DNA of 64,000 nt, from the NCBI GenBank assembly GCA_028289345.1, contig JANQQL010000028.1, positions 124,001 through 188,000 on the forward strand, written 5' to 3'. The translations under genes and the position numbers were made by a program. Of this stretch, positions 8,277-16,860 are shown in pieces (within the stretch, counting starts at the first letter, position 1; each line of letters starts with the position of its first letter). The DNA comes from Planctomycetota bacterium (GTDB taxonomy: Bacteria > Planctomycetota > B15-G4 > SIAN01). Below the pieces are notes generated by a model. It was not told where the DNA came from. It worked only from the letters and a program-made list of their open reading frames with translations, and made no database searches.

Positions 8277-9293
8277 TCAGCCGGTCGCGGCGGACGCTTC
8301 GGCCTCTCCGAGAAACGCTTGTGCCATCCGTTCCCCCAAGCGAACGAGAGCCGCCGAGTCGAAGTGGATTCGATCGCCATTGTGGGAGAGCCCATCCGTA
8401 TCCGCGAATCGAACGAAAGGATCGCCCGCGGCAACGTTTTCCACGGCCTGACGAACGAGCTGCTGGTGAGGAAACGCAGCCAGGGGAAGGATGTCGGAGA
8501 TCCGCCCGAGAATGACTTTCAGTTCGGGGTTCAGAAAGTCCGCTCTCACCCGGTCGATGAGCAGGCGCAAGTTGTCCTCGTAGGCAGCGGCCGCGGCGGC
8601 ATCTTGGGCATCGGATTCGCCCTGCATCCAGAAGAAGCCTTCGACCTGAATCGGTCCTCGCGGAGACAACTCCGCGGCCCCCAGCCTGACCATGGTCAAC
8701 AGCCGCGGGTACAGTGGACCCGTCACCGGATGCCACTCGTTCGCCAGGGTTCTTCCTCCCGCCGTTCCTTTGAAGAAGCGTAGATTTCCGCGCCTTTGGT
8801 TGGAAAGCTCCAGACCCAGGGAGAGTTCCAGCCCGTGTCGATCGCCGTTGTCTGCTTCTCCGATGCCAAAGCCCGGTTCCAGCGGCACCCAGTTCTCCCA
8901 GTTCCAATACTTGGCCCGGGGAATCTGCCCATCGAGGGGAGGTTGCAGATCCTGGATGTCCCCACCCCCCGCGGCGTTGGAGGCTCCCGCGATGATGTAC
9001 AGCCGGGTCTTGCGACGGGGTTTGGGCCGGGCGGTTGCCGTGGGGTCTTTTTCCAGTCCAATGTCGGGCATCAGCGACTTCCAATCTTCATTCGGCCAAT
9101 CGGCGTTCGGGGAACTGTTGCTGTTCTTGCGCGATCTTAACCGCGATCGGGCAAGCAGAGGAAATGTCGGACCGGGTGCGCCGGTGCCGCTCGACATTCG
9201 CGAACTGGCACCATTGCCAAAGCTTGTTAGACTTTGAAACTCGGGAGACGGCGAGACAGAAGTGCCCTGAGCAATCGGAGGTGTGCGCTTCAT
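8277..9293 (-). CDS. Sialate O-acetylesterase-like (SASA domain) SGNH esterase
   Basis: The domain spans the last 260 residues: block I is IIAGASNAAGGG (Ser nucleophile in a GxSNA context), the family motif GFFWMQGESDA follows, and the Asp/His pair lies in HNGDRIHFDSAA. These match carbohydrate esterases that remove acetyl groups from sialic acid, xylan or other glycans. The N-terminus is uncertain: ATG 9293 gives a 338-residue protein whose first 75 residues are Ser/Arg-rich without a signal peptide, while ATG 9071 (GGAAG six bases upstream) gives 264 residues starting just before the domain. It is divergent from the SGNH membrane protein. Confidence 0.8.
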   Translation of the reverse strand: MKRTPPIAQGTSVSPSPEFQSLTSFGNGASSRMSSGTGAPGPTFPLLARSRLRSRKNSNSSPNADWPNEDWKSLMPDIGLEKDPTATARPKPRRKTRLYIIAGASNAAGGGDIQDLQPPLDGQIPRAKYWNWENWVPLEPGFGIGEADNGDRHGLELSLGLELSNQRRGNLRFFKGTAGGRTLANEWHPVTGPLYPRLLTMVRLGAAELSPRGPIQVEGFFWMQGESDAQDAAAAAAYEDNLRLLIDRVRADFLNPELKVILGRISDILPLAAFPHQQLVRQAVENVAAGDPFVRFADTDGLSHNGDRIHFDSAALVRLGERMAQAFLGEAEASAATG

Positions 9294-9351
9294 GGTCAAA
9301 GCCCCGCCAACAATGACGGACCCACAGCCTGAGTGAATTGCTGCATTGGCG

Positions 9352-10755
9352 ATGTCACCCGACCTCCCCAATGACCGCCCACGCCGTCCCCCACTGGCTC
9401 TTCTCTGGTGCGGACGCGGCTGTCTGATTGCGTTGGCGGTCCTGTGGATTGTCGCCCGACCACGGCTCGCCCAAAGAGTCGGTGGGATCGGCCTACAAAC
9501 CCTTGCCTTCGACCTCGGGTTCGCCCTGTTTCTGGCGGCTCTCCTAGTGACCGGAACCCAGCTTCGGAAGTGGGGCATCCTGGTCCGCAACGCTTCCCGA
9601 CGGGCTCCCCTCCGGGCCCTCTGGCTCCTTGTCAACATGACTTTGTCCGCGCTTCTGGTTCTCAACATCTGTACGGAATGGGGCGTGATTGGGTTGATGA
9701 TTGGAATTCCCGGTGCTTGCCTGTGGATTGGGTTGCTGTCCCAATCCCACGCCGACTCCGTGGCCGACTCCATTCTGCGCCGCTCTCCTCTCACCTTCAC
9801 CGCCGCCTTTCTGGCGCTCCTTCTGGGGGAAGCCTACCTCCAGGTTTATCCGGAGAAGGTCGGGGGAGGCGGTGGTGGCAATCCGGCACTTGGCCAGCTC
9901 TACGCGGACTTGTACCAGTTCAACTCCTTGGGTCTTCGCGGCGAGGAGATCCCCACCTCCCCGCCGGACGAGGTGTTTCGGATCCTGGCGGTCGGAGACT
10001 CTTTCACCTTCGGACAGGGCGTCGTCCACGATTCCACCTATCCGCAGCTCCTCGAATCCATGATCAGGAACATCCACGGACCGGACCGGGAAGTCGTGAA
10101 CGCCGGAAAAACCGGCGCGAACACAGTCCACGAAGTGGAATGGCTGCAAGAAACCGGAATGGGCCTTGATCCGGACTTGATCCTATTGCAGTTCTACCTG
10201 AACGACGTGCAACGGCAGGCGCGAACTTCGGAGCGCGCCACCAACGACTGGATTGACCGATGGATCAAACGCCCCTTCCATGGAAGCTACGTGGTCTTCA
10301 AACTCCGACGGACGTTCGATGGGGCTGTGTCGGCCCTGGTGCACCGCGGAACGCCAGTCGAATTTCGGGACTTCGCCTGGACCGTTCGCAACCACATTCG
10401 CAAAAACACGAGTGTGTGGCGAGAGTGCGCTCAGTCGTTACTCACTCTCAAACAGCTCAGCAAGGACCATAACGTTCCCGTCGTCCTCGTTCTGTTTCCT
10501 CGCGCATTCTCGGAACGAGGGAAGCCGCATCCGGCCAACCAGGAAATCCACGCCGAAGTCGCCGCCTTCGCCCGGCGTCACCAGATTCCTGTGCTGGATT
10601 TGATCCCGGCGCTGGCCCACCTGCCTCCCTCGGAAATGATCGTCAGCAGAGCGGATCATCACCCAAGTCCCTCGTACCACCAGGTGGCCGCCGAGGCATT
10701 GTTTCAGTTCCTCCGGCAGCACGATTTCTTGAACGAGGAAACCGTCGCCCGGTGA
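9352..10755 (+). CDS. Multi-TM SGNH/GDSL hydrolase
   Basis: A 467-residue protein; ATG 9352 is used rather than TTG 9346. The first 165 residues contain about five hydrophobic segments (LLWCGRGCLIALAVLWIV, TLAFDLGFALFLAALLV, LWLLVNMTLSALLVLNI, VIGLMIGIPGACLWIGLL, FTAAFLALLLGEAYL). The SGNH domain follows: RILAVGDSFTFGQG (Ser), VVNAGKTGANT (Gly/Asn block), QFYLNDV and, near the end, ADHHPSPSYHQVAAE carrying Asp and His. A glycine-rich linker (GGGGGG) separates the parts. The layout resembles membrane-bound acyl-transfer or deacylation proteins for surface polymers. It is the third SGNH-fold enzyme in 10 kb and converges on the selenoprotein gene. Confidence 0.85.
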   Translation: MSPDLPNDRPRRPPLALLWCGRGCLIALAVLWIVARPRLAQRVGGIGLQTLAFDLGFALFLAALLVTGTQLRKWGILVRNASRRAPLRALWLLVNMTLSALLVLNICTEWGVIGLMIGIPGACLWIGLLSQSHADSVADSILRRSPLTFTAAFLALLLGEAYLQVYPEKVGGGGGGNPALGQLYADLYQFNSLGLRGEEIPTSPPDEVFRILAVGDSFTFGQGVVHDSTYPQLLESMIRNIHGPDREVVNAGKTGANTVHEVEWLQETGMGLDPDLILLQFYLNDVQRQARTSERATNDWIDRWIKRPFHGSYVVFKLRRTFDGAVSALVHRGTPVEFRDFAWTVRNHIRKNTSVWRECAQSLLTLKQLSKDHNVPVVLVLFPRAFSERGKPHPANQEIHAEVAAFARRHQIPVLDLIPALAHLPPSEMIVSRADHHPSPSYHQVAAEALFQFLRQHDFLNEETVAR

Positions 10756-10770
10756 ACTCCAGCAAATCGA

Positions 10771-11844
10771 TCAGCCCGAGCCGAGGTGGCCGCGAAGCGT
10801 GGCCTGGTAGGCGGCCAAGGCCTCCCACGATTCGGGACGCTGCATCGCACGACCCAAGTCCCGTCCTTCCGCAAGCGCGACTTCGATCTCCTGTTTCCAT
10901 CGCCGCTGACGCGGGCTGAGCCACTTGCTCGGGTCCTTGCCCTGGGACAGCATGGCATTCACCTTGGTGGCCTGGGCCGGCGTCAGTGGCAACAGGTTCC
11001 AGACTCGACCTCGCATCGCTCGACGGCGATCCGATTCTTTCGCGTCCGAGAGTTTCGCGTCTGCAGCAGAACGAACGGGTACTGAGTGCTGCTCAGCGAT
11101 TCGTCGTTGTTGCTCGGAGTGACTGAATACTCCGTCCGCACACTGCATGCGTTGCGCGTGGATCAGGAGTTCCTCGTAGGAGACTCGATCCGGACGGTAC
11201 GTGACCTCCACCACTTCGCGACCGCCACGCCAAGCGGCCCGAGTATTGATCACTCCGTCCAGCGACCCCAAACGACTTTCTCCCACCCAGAAGCAATGCA
11301 TGACGAACGTCGCGCTCTCCTGCTTGGAAGCATCGGTTTCTACCGCGACCAAGTCGAGGTAGCGCGGAACAGGTCGATGGGCCGCCTCCAAAGCCTTCAC
11401 CATTCGTTGGGCGAGCGCTCCTGTGTCCCAGACCCCGTCCTTGCGAGGAATCAAATCTTTGCCGTTGGCGCTCAGGAAGCGGACGACCGGGTTGTTCCAG
11501 CTCGGTTCCCCGAAACGCTGGAGGATCTCCGCGTCTTTCCCCTTCTTGTTGTTGTGAACGCAGACCGGAACGAACTCTTCTTCGATCGCCTCCACGAGCA
11601 ATGGATGAGACAGCGGCTTCGCACCGAAGCGCACGCAGGTCGCTCAGCCAGGGACTTCCTGAAAGAGAACCAGTGCCGGTTTGCCGGTTTGCTTGGCTGT
11701 CGCCAGGGATTCTTCCAGGTCCCGCGACCAGCGGACCATTCCCAACTCCTTTTCCGCGGGAAACGGCAACAAGCTTCGACTGGAGAATTCCTGGCAAGCA
11801 AGTGCGGTGACGGCACTCAACACGACGAGTGGCAGGAGTTTCAT
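10771..11844 (-). CDS. Thioredoxin-like/MsrA-like selenoprotein (in-frame TGA = Sec67)
   Basis: Read through the TGA at 11644-11646, this is one 357-residue protein. It starts MKLLPLVVLSAVTALAC (signal peptide, possibly a weak lipobox). Then comes a thioredoxin-like domain in which the redox motif reads EVPG-U-ATCVRFG: selenocysteine replaces the first Cys of a CxxC pair (U67, C70). The next strand (VVRFLSANGKDLIPR) fits the fold. Residues about 165-240 resemble methionine sulfoxide reductase A: MHCFWVGESRLGSLDGV and VTYRPDRVSYEELL, with the catalytic Cys kept but the usual GCFWG Gly replaced by His. A hairpin fitting a bacterial SECIS lies 12-31 bases after the TGA. It recalls the VPGUxx(T/C) seleno-thioredoxin families. 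A role in periplasmic thiol or methionine-sulfoxide repair is likely. Confidence 0.87.
11613..11632 (-). promoter_or_regulatory. SECIS-like hairpin for selenocysteine insertion
   Basis: On the minus strand, 12 to 31 bases after the TGA, the sequence GCGCTTCGGTGCGAAGCCGC folds as GCG/CGC plus CTTCG/CGAAG with one bulged C and a GUG apical loop. Position and a GU-containing loop fit bacterial SECIS elements recognised by SelB. Confidence 0.72.
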
Positions 11845-12152
11845 GGGCGGTCATCCTTCGAGTCCGGGCATGTCAGGGGCTTGTTGTTCTTTGTACGAAA
11901 CGGAATGACTTTTGTGACCAAGCGACCGGGGATTCGAGACGCGTGTCCCCTTTGACCGTGCCTGGGGGAGAAGAAAACGCCGATTCGGTCGCAACGGCCG
12001 TGATGGCGGGGGCCCGGAAGTCTTCCGCGCAACGCTCCGAAGCAGGAAGGAGCTGCGATCGTGGCCAATGCTCGAGCCAGCGCTCGTTGGTATCCTCGCC
12101 GCCCTGCGACGGATCTCTACCGGCCGATCTGCAAGAATTTCGAAAGGCTCTC
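11845..12152. other. Intergenic region, no gene seen
   Basis: This stretch separates the divergent selenoprotein gene and the small membrane protein gene, so it must carry both promoters. I see no convincing ORF, RNA or repeat; a longer in-frame extension of the small gene exists but has non-coding composition. Confidence 0.5.
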
Positions 12153-12338
12153 GTGCTCGACGAACTGAACGACAAGAGTTACTACGCCGGTTGGGGAACA
12201 TTGAGCCTGATCAATGCGGGGCTCGCACAAGGAAAGAACCGGTCGGGACTGGCGTGGTTCTTGGTTTCCCTCGTCCTCGGCCCAATCGCCACACTGCTGA
12301 TCGTGATTCTCGATCCCGTGCCGTCTGGTGACGAGTGA
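12153..12338 (+). CDS. Small hydrophobic membrane protein (61 aa)
   Basis: A GTG start at 12153 follows AAAGG (12143-12147). The peptide runs LDELNDKSYYAGWGTL, then KNRSGLAWFLVSLVLGPIATLLIVIL, one membrane-spanning segment or hairpin with a conserved-looking KNRSGLAWF turn. Similar short proteins are often labelled antitermination protein NusB in databases; I see no NusB domain and treat that label as unsupported. Its function is unknown. Confidence 0.55.
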   Translation: MLDELNDKSYYAGWGTLSLINAGLAQGKNRSGLAWFLVSLVLGPIATLLIVILDPVPSGDE

Positions 12339-12372
12339 ATCCTCGCTGCCCCCCCATCCAGGGGCGCCGCCG

Positions 12373-14367
12373 CTAACGCGCCGCGGCTTGGTTCATTTGC
12401 TGGTTCCGGGCCGAGTCCTGGTACTGCGGCGGATCGTTCATCCCGGTGGTGTGGCACCAACCTTCGACGTGCCCCATGTTGTTGGCACCGGGCAACTGTC
12501 CGGCCCACTGTTCCGTGGTTCCGTCTTCCGGATTCGTCAAGAACAGATCGGTGGCGGCAATGCAACTGCTGAGGAACCCTGGATTTTCCTTCGAGGTGGT
12601 GTAGTAGAAGACTTCTTGACGGGCCCAGGTGGGAATTCCTGCAAGCCAGAGAGCGGCGCCGTCGTAGGTCAAGTCGAAGTTCTCGCCACAGCCCGCTCCA
12701 AAGATCTGGCCCAACAATGCCAGGTTGCCGGCTAACGCGGTCCCCTGGTACGGAGTCCCCACGGACTGAATCTTGCGACCGCCGGTCGCATCGTCCAAAC
12801 CACTCCAGTAGTAGGTCAACAAATGCAGCGCCGCCGCTCCTCCCTGGCTATGCCCGACGACCCCGAATGAGTCGAAGCCACTCGCCTGCCCGGCCAAGAG
12901 CTGGGCGAACTCGTCGTGACTGCGACTCTGGCTGAAGTCCTCGAAGACCAGGGAGTCGGTGAAGTCGCTCGTGGGCCACACGCCGCCGGAGCAGTACCCA
13001 TGCACCAACATGAGCGCACTGGTCCCGCGCAGTGCCTGCATGCGGGCGCGATCCAATCCCGGAGGAGCCCCTTGCAACATCGAAGGCGTCAAGCTCGAGC
13101 CCGCGGTCCGACCAGACAGGAGCCTGGGCTCCCCGTCGACCGAGACAACAGGACGTCGATCCCACGGAAGCCCCGTGTTTGGGTCTTGAAGCCTGACGTT
13201 GCGCAACTCGAAGGCTCCCAGCACTCCCGCGCGCCACAGCCACTCGGTGGAGAGTTCGAGAGAGACCATCGCTCGACCTTGCTCGATGCGCGGCCCTCGA
13301 ATTCCCCCGATCCAGGCGACCGGAACGGTCTTGCCCCGGCGATCAGCCCCCCACAATTCGCCTCCAATCTGGACGGAGTCTGGGACCCGGCGTCCGACGA
13401 CTTCGAGGGGAAAGTTGACGCGGATCCACGGGTCGTCCGCGCTCACACTCGCGTTTCCTCCAAACCGCAACGTCGGCGCATGCACAGACACCAAGTGCTG
13501 AGTGGTTCGGTGAAACGGAGAGCCGTCGGCCCGCCGACCACGCAAATCCACCTGCACCACGGACTCACCGGCGAAGGGAATCTGGAACAAGGCGCCGTAC
13601 ACTCCGTCACCCACCGCCCCGTCGCCGTGTTGGCCGTCGTCGAACAATGGCTTGGTCCACGACCTTCCCGACGGCGGATGGATTCGAGCGAATGCTGCCT
13701 CGACCTTCCCGGGCGCCACCGGCGGCCGACCTCCCCGTCGCTCAACGTCGCAAACATAGGCGACGATGCCCAAGTCGCGCTCGGTGGTCAGATCATAGTC
13801 GCGCAAGTGGGAGTAAACCGGTTGGCCCGTCGCACTTCCCACCAGCAGATACCCATCCGCTTCGCCAGGCGGGGTTACCCAAGGACGCGCACTTTCCACT
13901 CGAACGGGAATCTGTCCGCTCGGCAGACGCTCGAAGCGAAACACTTCGGCAGCGAACCCCGTAGATCCCAATGACAACGGCTGGACTTGGTACGTCATCG
14001 AGTCCCGGAACCGGTGCGAACGCTCCAAAGACAACGGATCCAGAACCACGGTGCCGTCGCGAGTTTCCAGGCTGACTCGCCATTCGCCCACACGAGGAGC
14101 CACCACGGCAACGGTGTGCGGACCCCCTTCCTCCAATGCGAGCGAACCGTTCCATTGCCAGGAGCCGTCGGCAGTTTGCCGTAGCTCGACCGGCACCATG
14201 GCACTTCTCGACGTGATCCCGTGTTCCGAGGGATCCGGCATCTGCAAACGAAAGAAGTCCTCGGGCGGGGCCGCGACCGACTTTCGGGGCAGTGGCTGAG
14301 CTGCCACAACGGGAGTCAGTCCCGCCATGACGAGGAACGCAAAAACCCAAGTTCGACATGCCACCAT
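12373..14367 (-). CDS. Secreted alpha/beta hydrolase, conditioned-medium-factor-like
   Basis: A 664-residue exported protein; ATG 14367 follows GAGGG and begins a signal peptide (ACRTWVFAFLVMAGLTPVVAAQ). The N-terminal 400 residues look like beta-sandwich and choice-of-anchor type modules with DGAVGDGVYGALF. The C-terminal 200 residues form a lipase-like alpha/beta hydrolase: MLVHGYCSGGVWP, then the nucleophile elbow GVVGHSQGGAAAL (S507) and a late GWCHTTGM carrying a His (H639). The order matches proteins annotated as conditioned medium factor with a hydrolase domain. Likely an extracellular lipase or esterase. The downstream ankyrin-PQQ stop lies 92 bases upstream of its start, so co-transcription is possible. 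Confidence 0.8.
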   Translation of the reverse strand: MVACRTWVFAFLVMAGLTPVVAAQPLPRKSVAAPPEDFFRLQMPDPSEHGITSRSAMVPVELRQTADGSWQWNGSLALEEGGPHTVAVVAPRVGEWRVSLETRDGTVVLDPLSLERSHRFRDSMTYQVQPLSLGSTGFAAEVFRFERLPSGQIPVRVESARPWVTPPGEADGYLLVGSATGQPVYSHLRDYDLTTERDLGIVAYVCDVERRGGRPPVAPGKVEAAFARIHPPSGRSWTKPLFDDGQHGDGAVGDGVYGALFQIPFAGESVVQVDLRGRRADGSPFHRTTQHLVSVHAPTLRFGGNASVSADDPWIRVNFPLEVVGRRVPDSVQIGGELWGADRRGKTVPVAWIGGIRGPRIEQGRAMVSLELSTEWLWRAGVLGAFELRNVRLQDPNTGLPWDRRPVVSVDGEPRLLSGRTAGSSLTPSMLQGAPPGLDRARMQALRGTSALMLVHGYCSGGVWPTSDFTDSLVFEDFSQSRSHDEFAQLLAGQASGFDSFGVVGHSQGGAAALHLLTYYWSGLDDATGGRKIQSVGTPYQGTALAGNLALLGQIFGAGCGENFDLTYDGAALWLAGIPTWARQEVFYYTTSKENPGFLSSCIAATDLFLTNPEDGTTEQWAGQLPGANNMGHVEGWCHTTGMNDPPQYQDSARNQQMNQAAAR

Positions 14368-14459
14368 CGGACACCCTCGCAAGTTTTGCCGCGCCATGGA
14401 CTCGGGTGACAATAGCATCGAATCCCAGGGCCCGGGGGCCGCCGATTCCGGGAAGCTCT

Positions 14460-16364
14460 CTACTCCGATTCCTCCGACGAGGAGCCGAAACCGACGCCGA
14501 TCAAGGACGACTCGGTCCGGAACACCGCCATGCCGTTGGAGATTGCCGGGGTGGCCAACGTTCGTTCGCCTAGGTCGTTGATCGCCACCAGTTCGTAGGC
14601 CGGGCCGGCGCGAACCACCAGCACCTCGCCGGCTTCCGTGGTCACATAAAGAAAACCATCCGCAGCAACCAAGGAAGCTGTGATCTCGGACGCCGCCGTG
14701 TCCACCCGCACGCGATAGTGGCGTTGTCCGGTCTCTGGGTCGTAGCACGACAGGACCCCGTTGCTCTTCAACAGATAGAGGTGCCCGTCATAGACCAAGG
14801 GAGTCGGTTGATAGACCCCGTCACGCTGATTGCTCCAAAGAATCGCGTCGCTCTGGGTCTGGTTGCGCGGCAACGTCAGGTCTCCCAGAGCCCCCAACCG
14901 AACCGCGTAGATCGGAGATGGGTTTTGATACCCACCGGTGACGAAGGCAATGCCGCCGGAAGCCACGGGAGATGCCACAGTGATTTTGGAGTTGTCGCGA
15001 ATCCTCCACAACTCGTCGCCACTTTCCAGGTCGTAGCTGCAAATCGCATTCGTCCCGTTCAGAATCAACTCGGGCCCGTCCGGACCTTCGCCAACGGTCG
15101 GCGTCCCCCACGACGAGATCTCGTCCCGTTCGGTCCGCCAAATCTGCTCACCCGATTCAAGGTCGAACGCTGCGACGAAGGATTGACCAGCCACGTCACA
15201 CTGCACGAAGACAAGTCCTTCGAAGATGGTCGGCGAACTTGCGTAGCCCCATGGGAAACTGTCATCCACAAACCAAGCGGCGTTCAAGATGCCGAGATCC
15301 TTCGACCACTGCACTTCCCCCGACAGGTTCAGACAGTACATTCCCTCCGAGCCGAAGTGAGCCACCACGAAGTCGTCGTCCACCGCGCAGGTAGAACTGG
15401 CGTGGCTCGCCTTCCAGTGCCGTTCGGTCTTCGGAACTCCTTCGTGGCAGAGAGTCCGCCACATCAGCTTGCCACTGGAAAGCTCGAAGCACAGGACTTC
15501 GTAGCGATGGACATACTTCTCGGACGCGGTGCCAATCCAACCGCGATCTCCTTGGAAGGTCCCGGTATGCGTTTGCTCCCCAACGGCGGTGGTCACGAAA
15601 ACGCGATTGCCGCGAATCACGGGAGACGAATGCCCGAGACCGGGAATCGCGGTTTGCCAGCGAATCTTGTCGCCTTCTTCCACGCTCCAACTCAACGGTG
15701 GGTGCTGACCATCCGCGACCCCTGAGCACTGCTCTCCACGAAAACCTGGCCAATCCCGTGGTTCGACCACTGGGACGAACGGGTCCTGGGCCGGCCGCAT
15801 TCGTCGAGTCTGCGCTTCCGCCGGAGCGGTGTCTTCGACCGGGGACGGAGTGGCTCCTCGCTCCACCAAGAATGCGGCGACTTGGGGACGCCCGGCGCCA
15901 TTTGCCGTCGCCCACAGTTGGTTCAGCAACGCCGGGTCAGGCTCCTCCAAGTCGAAGAGGACCTGCAACACGGAAACGTGTCCGTTGCCCGCTGCGGCGA
16001 ACATGGTTCCTCGAGCACCACTCGCTCCGCCGGCCACCAACACTTCGACGACTCTTTCGTGTCCGAGCCAGCCAGCCATTCCGAGAGGAGTATTCTGGTA
16101 GAAGTTGTCGGCGATTTCTGGAGACGCCCCGGCTTTCAACAGCGCTTCACAAGCCTCGGGCCGATCGTTGGAAGCCGCGAAATAAAGAGCGGTCGCATTG
16201 AACTCGGTCGCCGCGTTGATGTTCGCGCCAGACTCCAACAGGGTCTGGATTTGCTCCACATCTCCTCGCTTGGCCGCGGTCCACAATTCCTCTTGAACAG
16301 AAACCTCGGTTTCGGAGAAGGCGCACAAGCTCCACGCCAGACACACCACGGAAATCGACATCAT
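14460..16364 (-). CDS. Ankyrin-repeat / PQQ-like beta-propeller fusion, secreted
   Basis: A 634-residue protein with a signal peptide (MMSISVVCLAWSLCAFS), so it is exported. Residues about 25-150 hold four ankyrin repeats (ELWTAAKRGDVEQIQTLLESG, NATALYFAASNDRPEACEAL, NTPLGMAGWLGHERVVEVL, ...). After a proline-rich linker, from DWPGFRGEQCSG to the C-terminus runs an eight-bladed PQQ-like propeller (IRWQTAIPGLGHSSPVIRG, LSSGKLMWR, DLESGEQIWRT, DLESGDELWRI, CYDPETGQRHYRV). WPxFRG..G is the usual entry motif of planctomycete outer-membrane-like PQQ proteins. It likely binds partners rather than using PQQ; no enzyme motif is visible. Two adjacent ATG codons at 16364 and 16361 are alternative starts. 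Confidence 0.87.
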   Translation of the reverse strand: MMSISVVCLAWSLCAFSETEVSVQEELWTAAKRGDVEQIQTLLESGANINAATEFNATALYFAASNDRPEACEALLKAGASPEIADNFYQNTPLGMAGWLGHERVVEVLVAGGASGARGTMFAAAGNGHVSVLQVLFDLEEPDPALLNQLWATANGAGRPQVAAFLVERGATPSPVEDTAPAEAQTRRMRPAQDPFVPVVEPRDWPGFRGEQCSGVADGQHPPLSWSVEEGDKIRWQTAIPGLGHSSPVIRGNRVFVTTAVGEQTHTGTFQGDRGWIGTASEKYVHRYEVLCFELSSGKLMWRTLCHEGVPKTERHWKASHASSTCAVDDDFVVAHFGSEGMYCLNLSGEVQWSKDLGILNAAWFVDDSFPWGYASSPTIFEGLVFVQCDVAGQSFVAAFDLESGEQIWRTERDEISSWGTPTVGEGPDGPELILNGTNAICSYDLESGDELWRIRDNSKITVASPVASGGIAFVTGGYQNPSPIYAVRLGALGDLTLPRNQTQSDAILWSNQRDGVYQPTPLVYDGHLYLLKSNGVLSCYDPETGQRHYRVRVDTAASEITASLVAADGFLYVTTEAGEVLVVRAGPAYELVAINDLGERTLATPAISNGMAVFRTESSLIGVGFGSSSEESE

Positions 16365-16860
16365 CACTCTCGCTTCCTTTCGCTCACCGTCCCAAGACAC
16401 CGAGAGTCAGCCACTCCTCGCCTCCAAAGTGTCCCGACCTCCGCGATCCGATGCCAGTCACGACACAGCTTTCTTCGTGGTTCGAGCCGCGGCCACATCT
16501 TCGGTAGTCCACTCGTAGTCGCAGTTGGATGGCTAGGGGACACCAAATTCGCGAACTTTCTCGTGACCCCCCTGGTGATGGCACTTCCAGAAGACACGCT
16601 CTTCCATCAGTACCCCCGGCCCTGATCTTCGGTTTGAGGAAAACCCACCCCCGGGAAGACACGACGGCGCTTCGTCATCACCCCTGACCGCGGACTTTTT
16701 CCACGGTTGCACGAGAGCTACACTACGTACGCGCGGCGAGAGCGCTTCCGGTCCGCGGGCAGGGCTGCGCCCATCTCGAGATGAAGACTGATCAGGCAGG
16801 CAATGCGCCGACCTCTTCCTTCCGGCAAGCGGACACCGGGACTGATGGAAGGTGGTCGTC
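16365..16860. other. Divergent intergenic region, about 500 bp, no gene seen
   Basis: This lies between the ankyrin-PQQ gene and the large ankyrin gene, both transcribed outward. Several open frames cross it, but their composition is Arg/Ser-rich and typical of shadows. I find no clear promoter hexamer pair, RNA fold or repeat. Confidence 0.45.

Noticed and set aside
10771..11634. A separate 287-residue protein starting at GTG 11634
   Set aside because: There is no ribosome site, and the thioredoxin fold needs the upstream 66 residues; reading the TGA as Sec joins them.
12153..12338. Calling the small membrane protein an antitermination factor NusB
   Set aside because: It has one hydrophobic segment and no NusB fold; the label appears to be a database carry-over.
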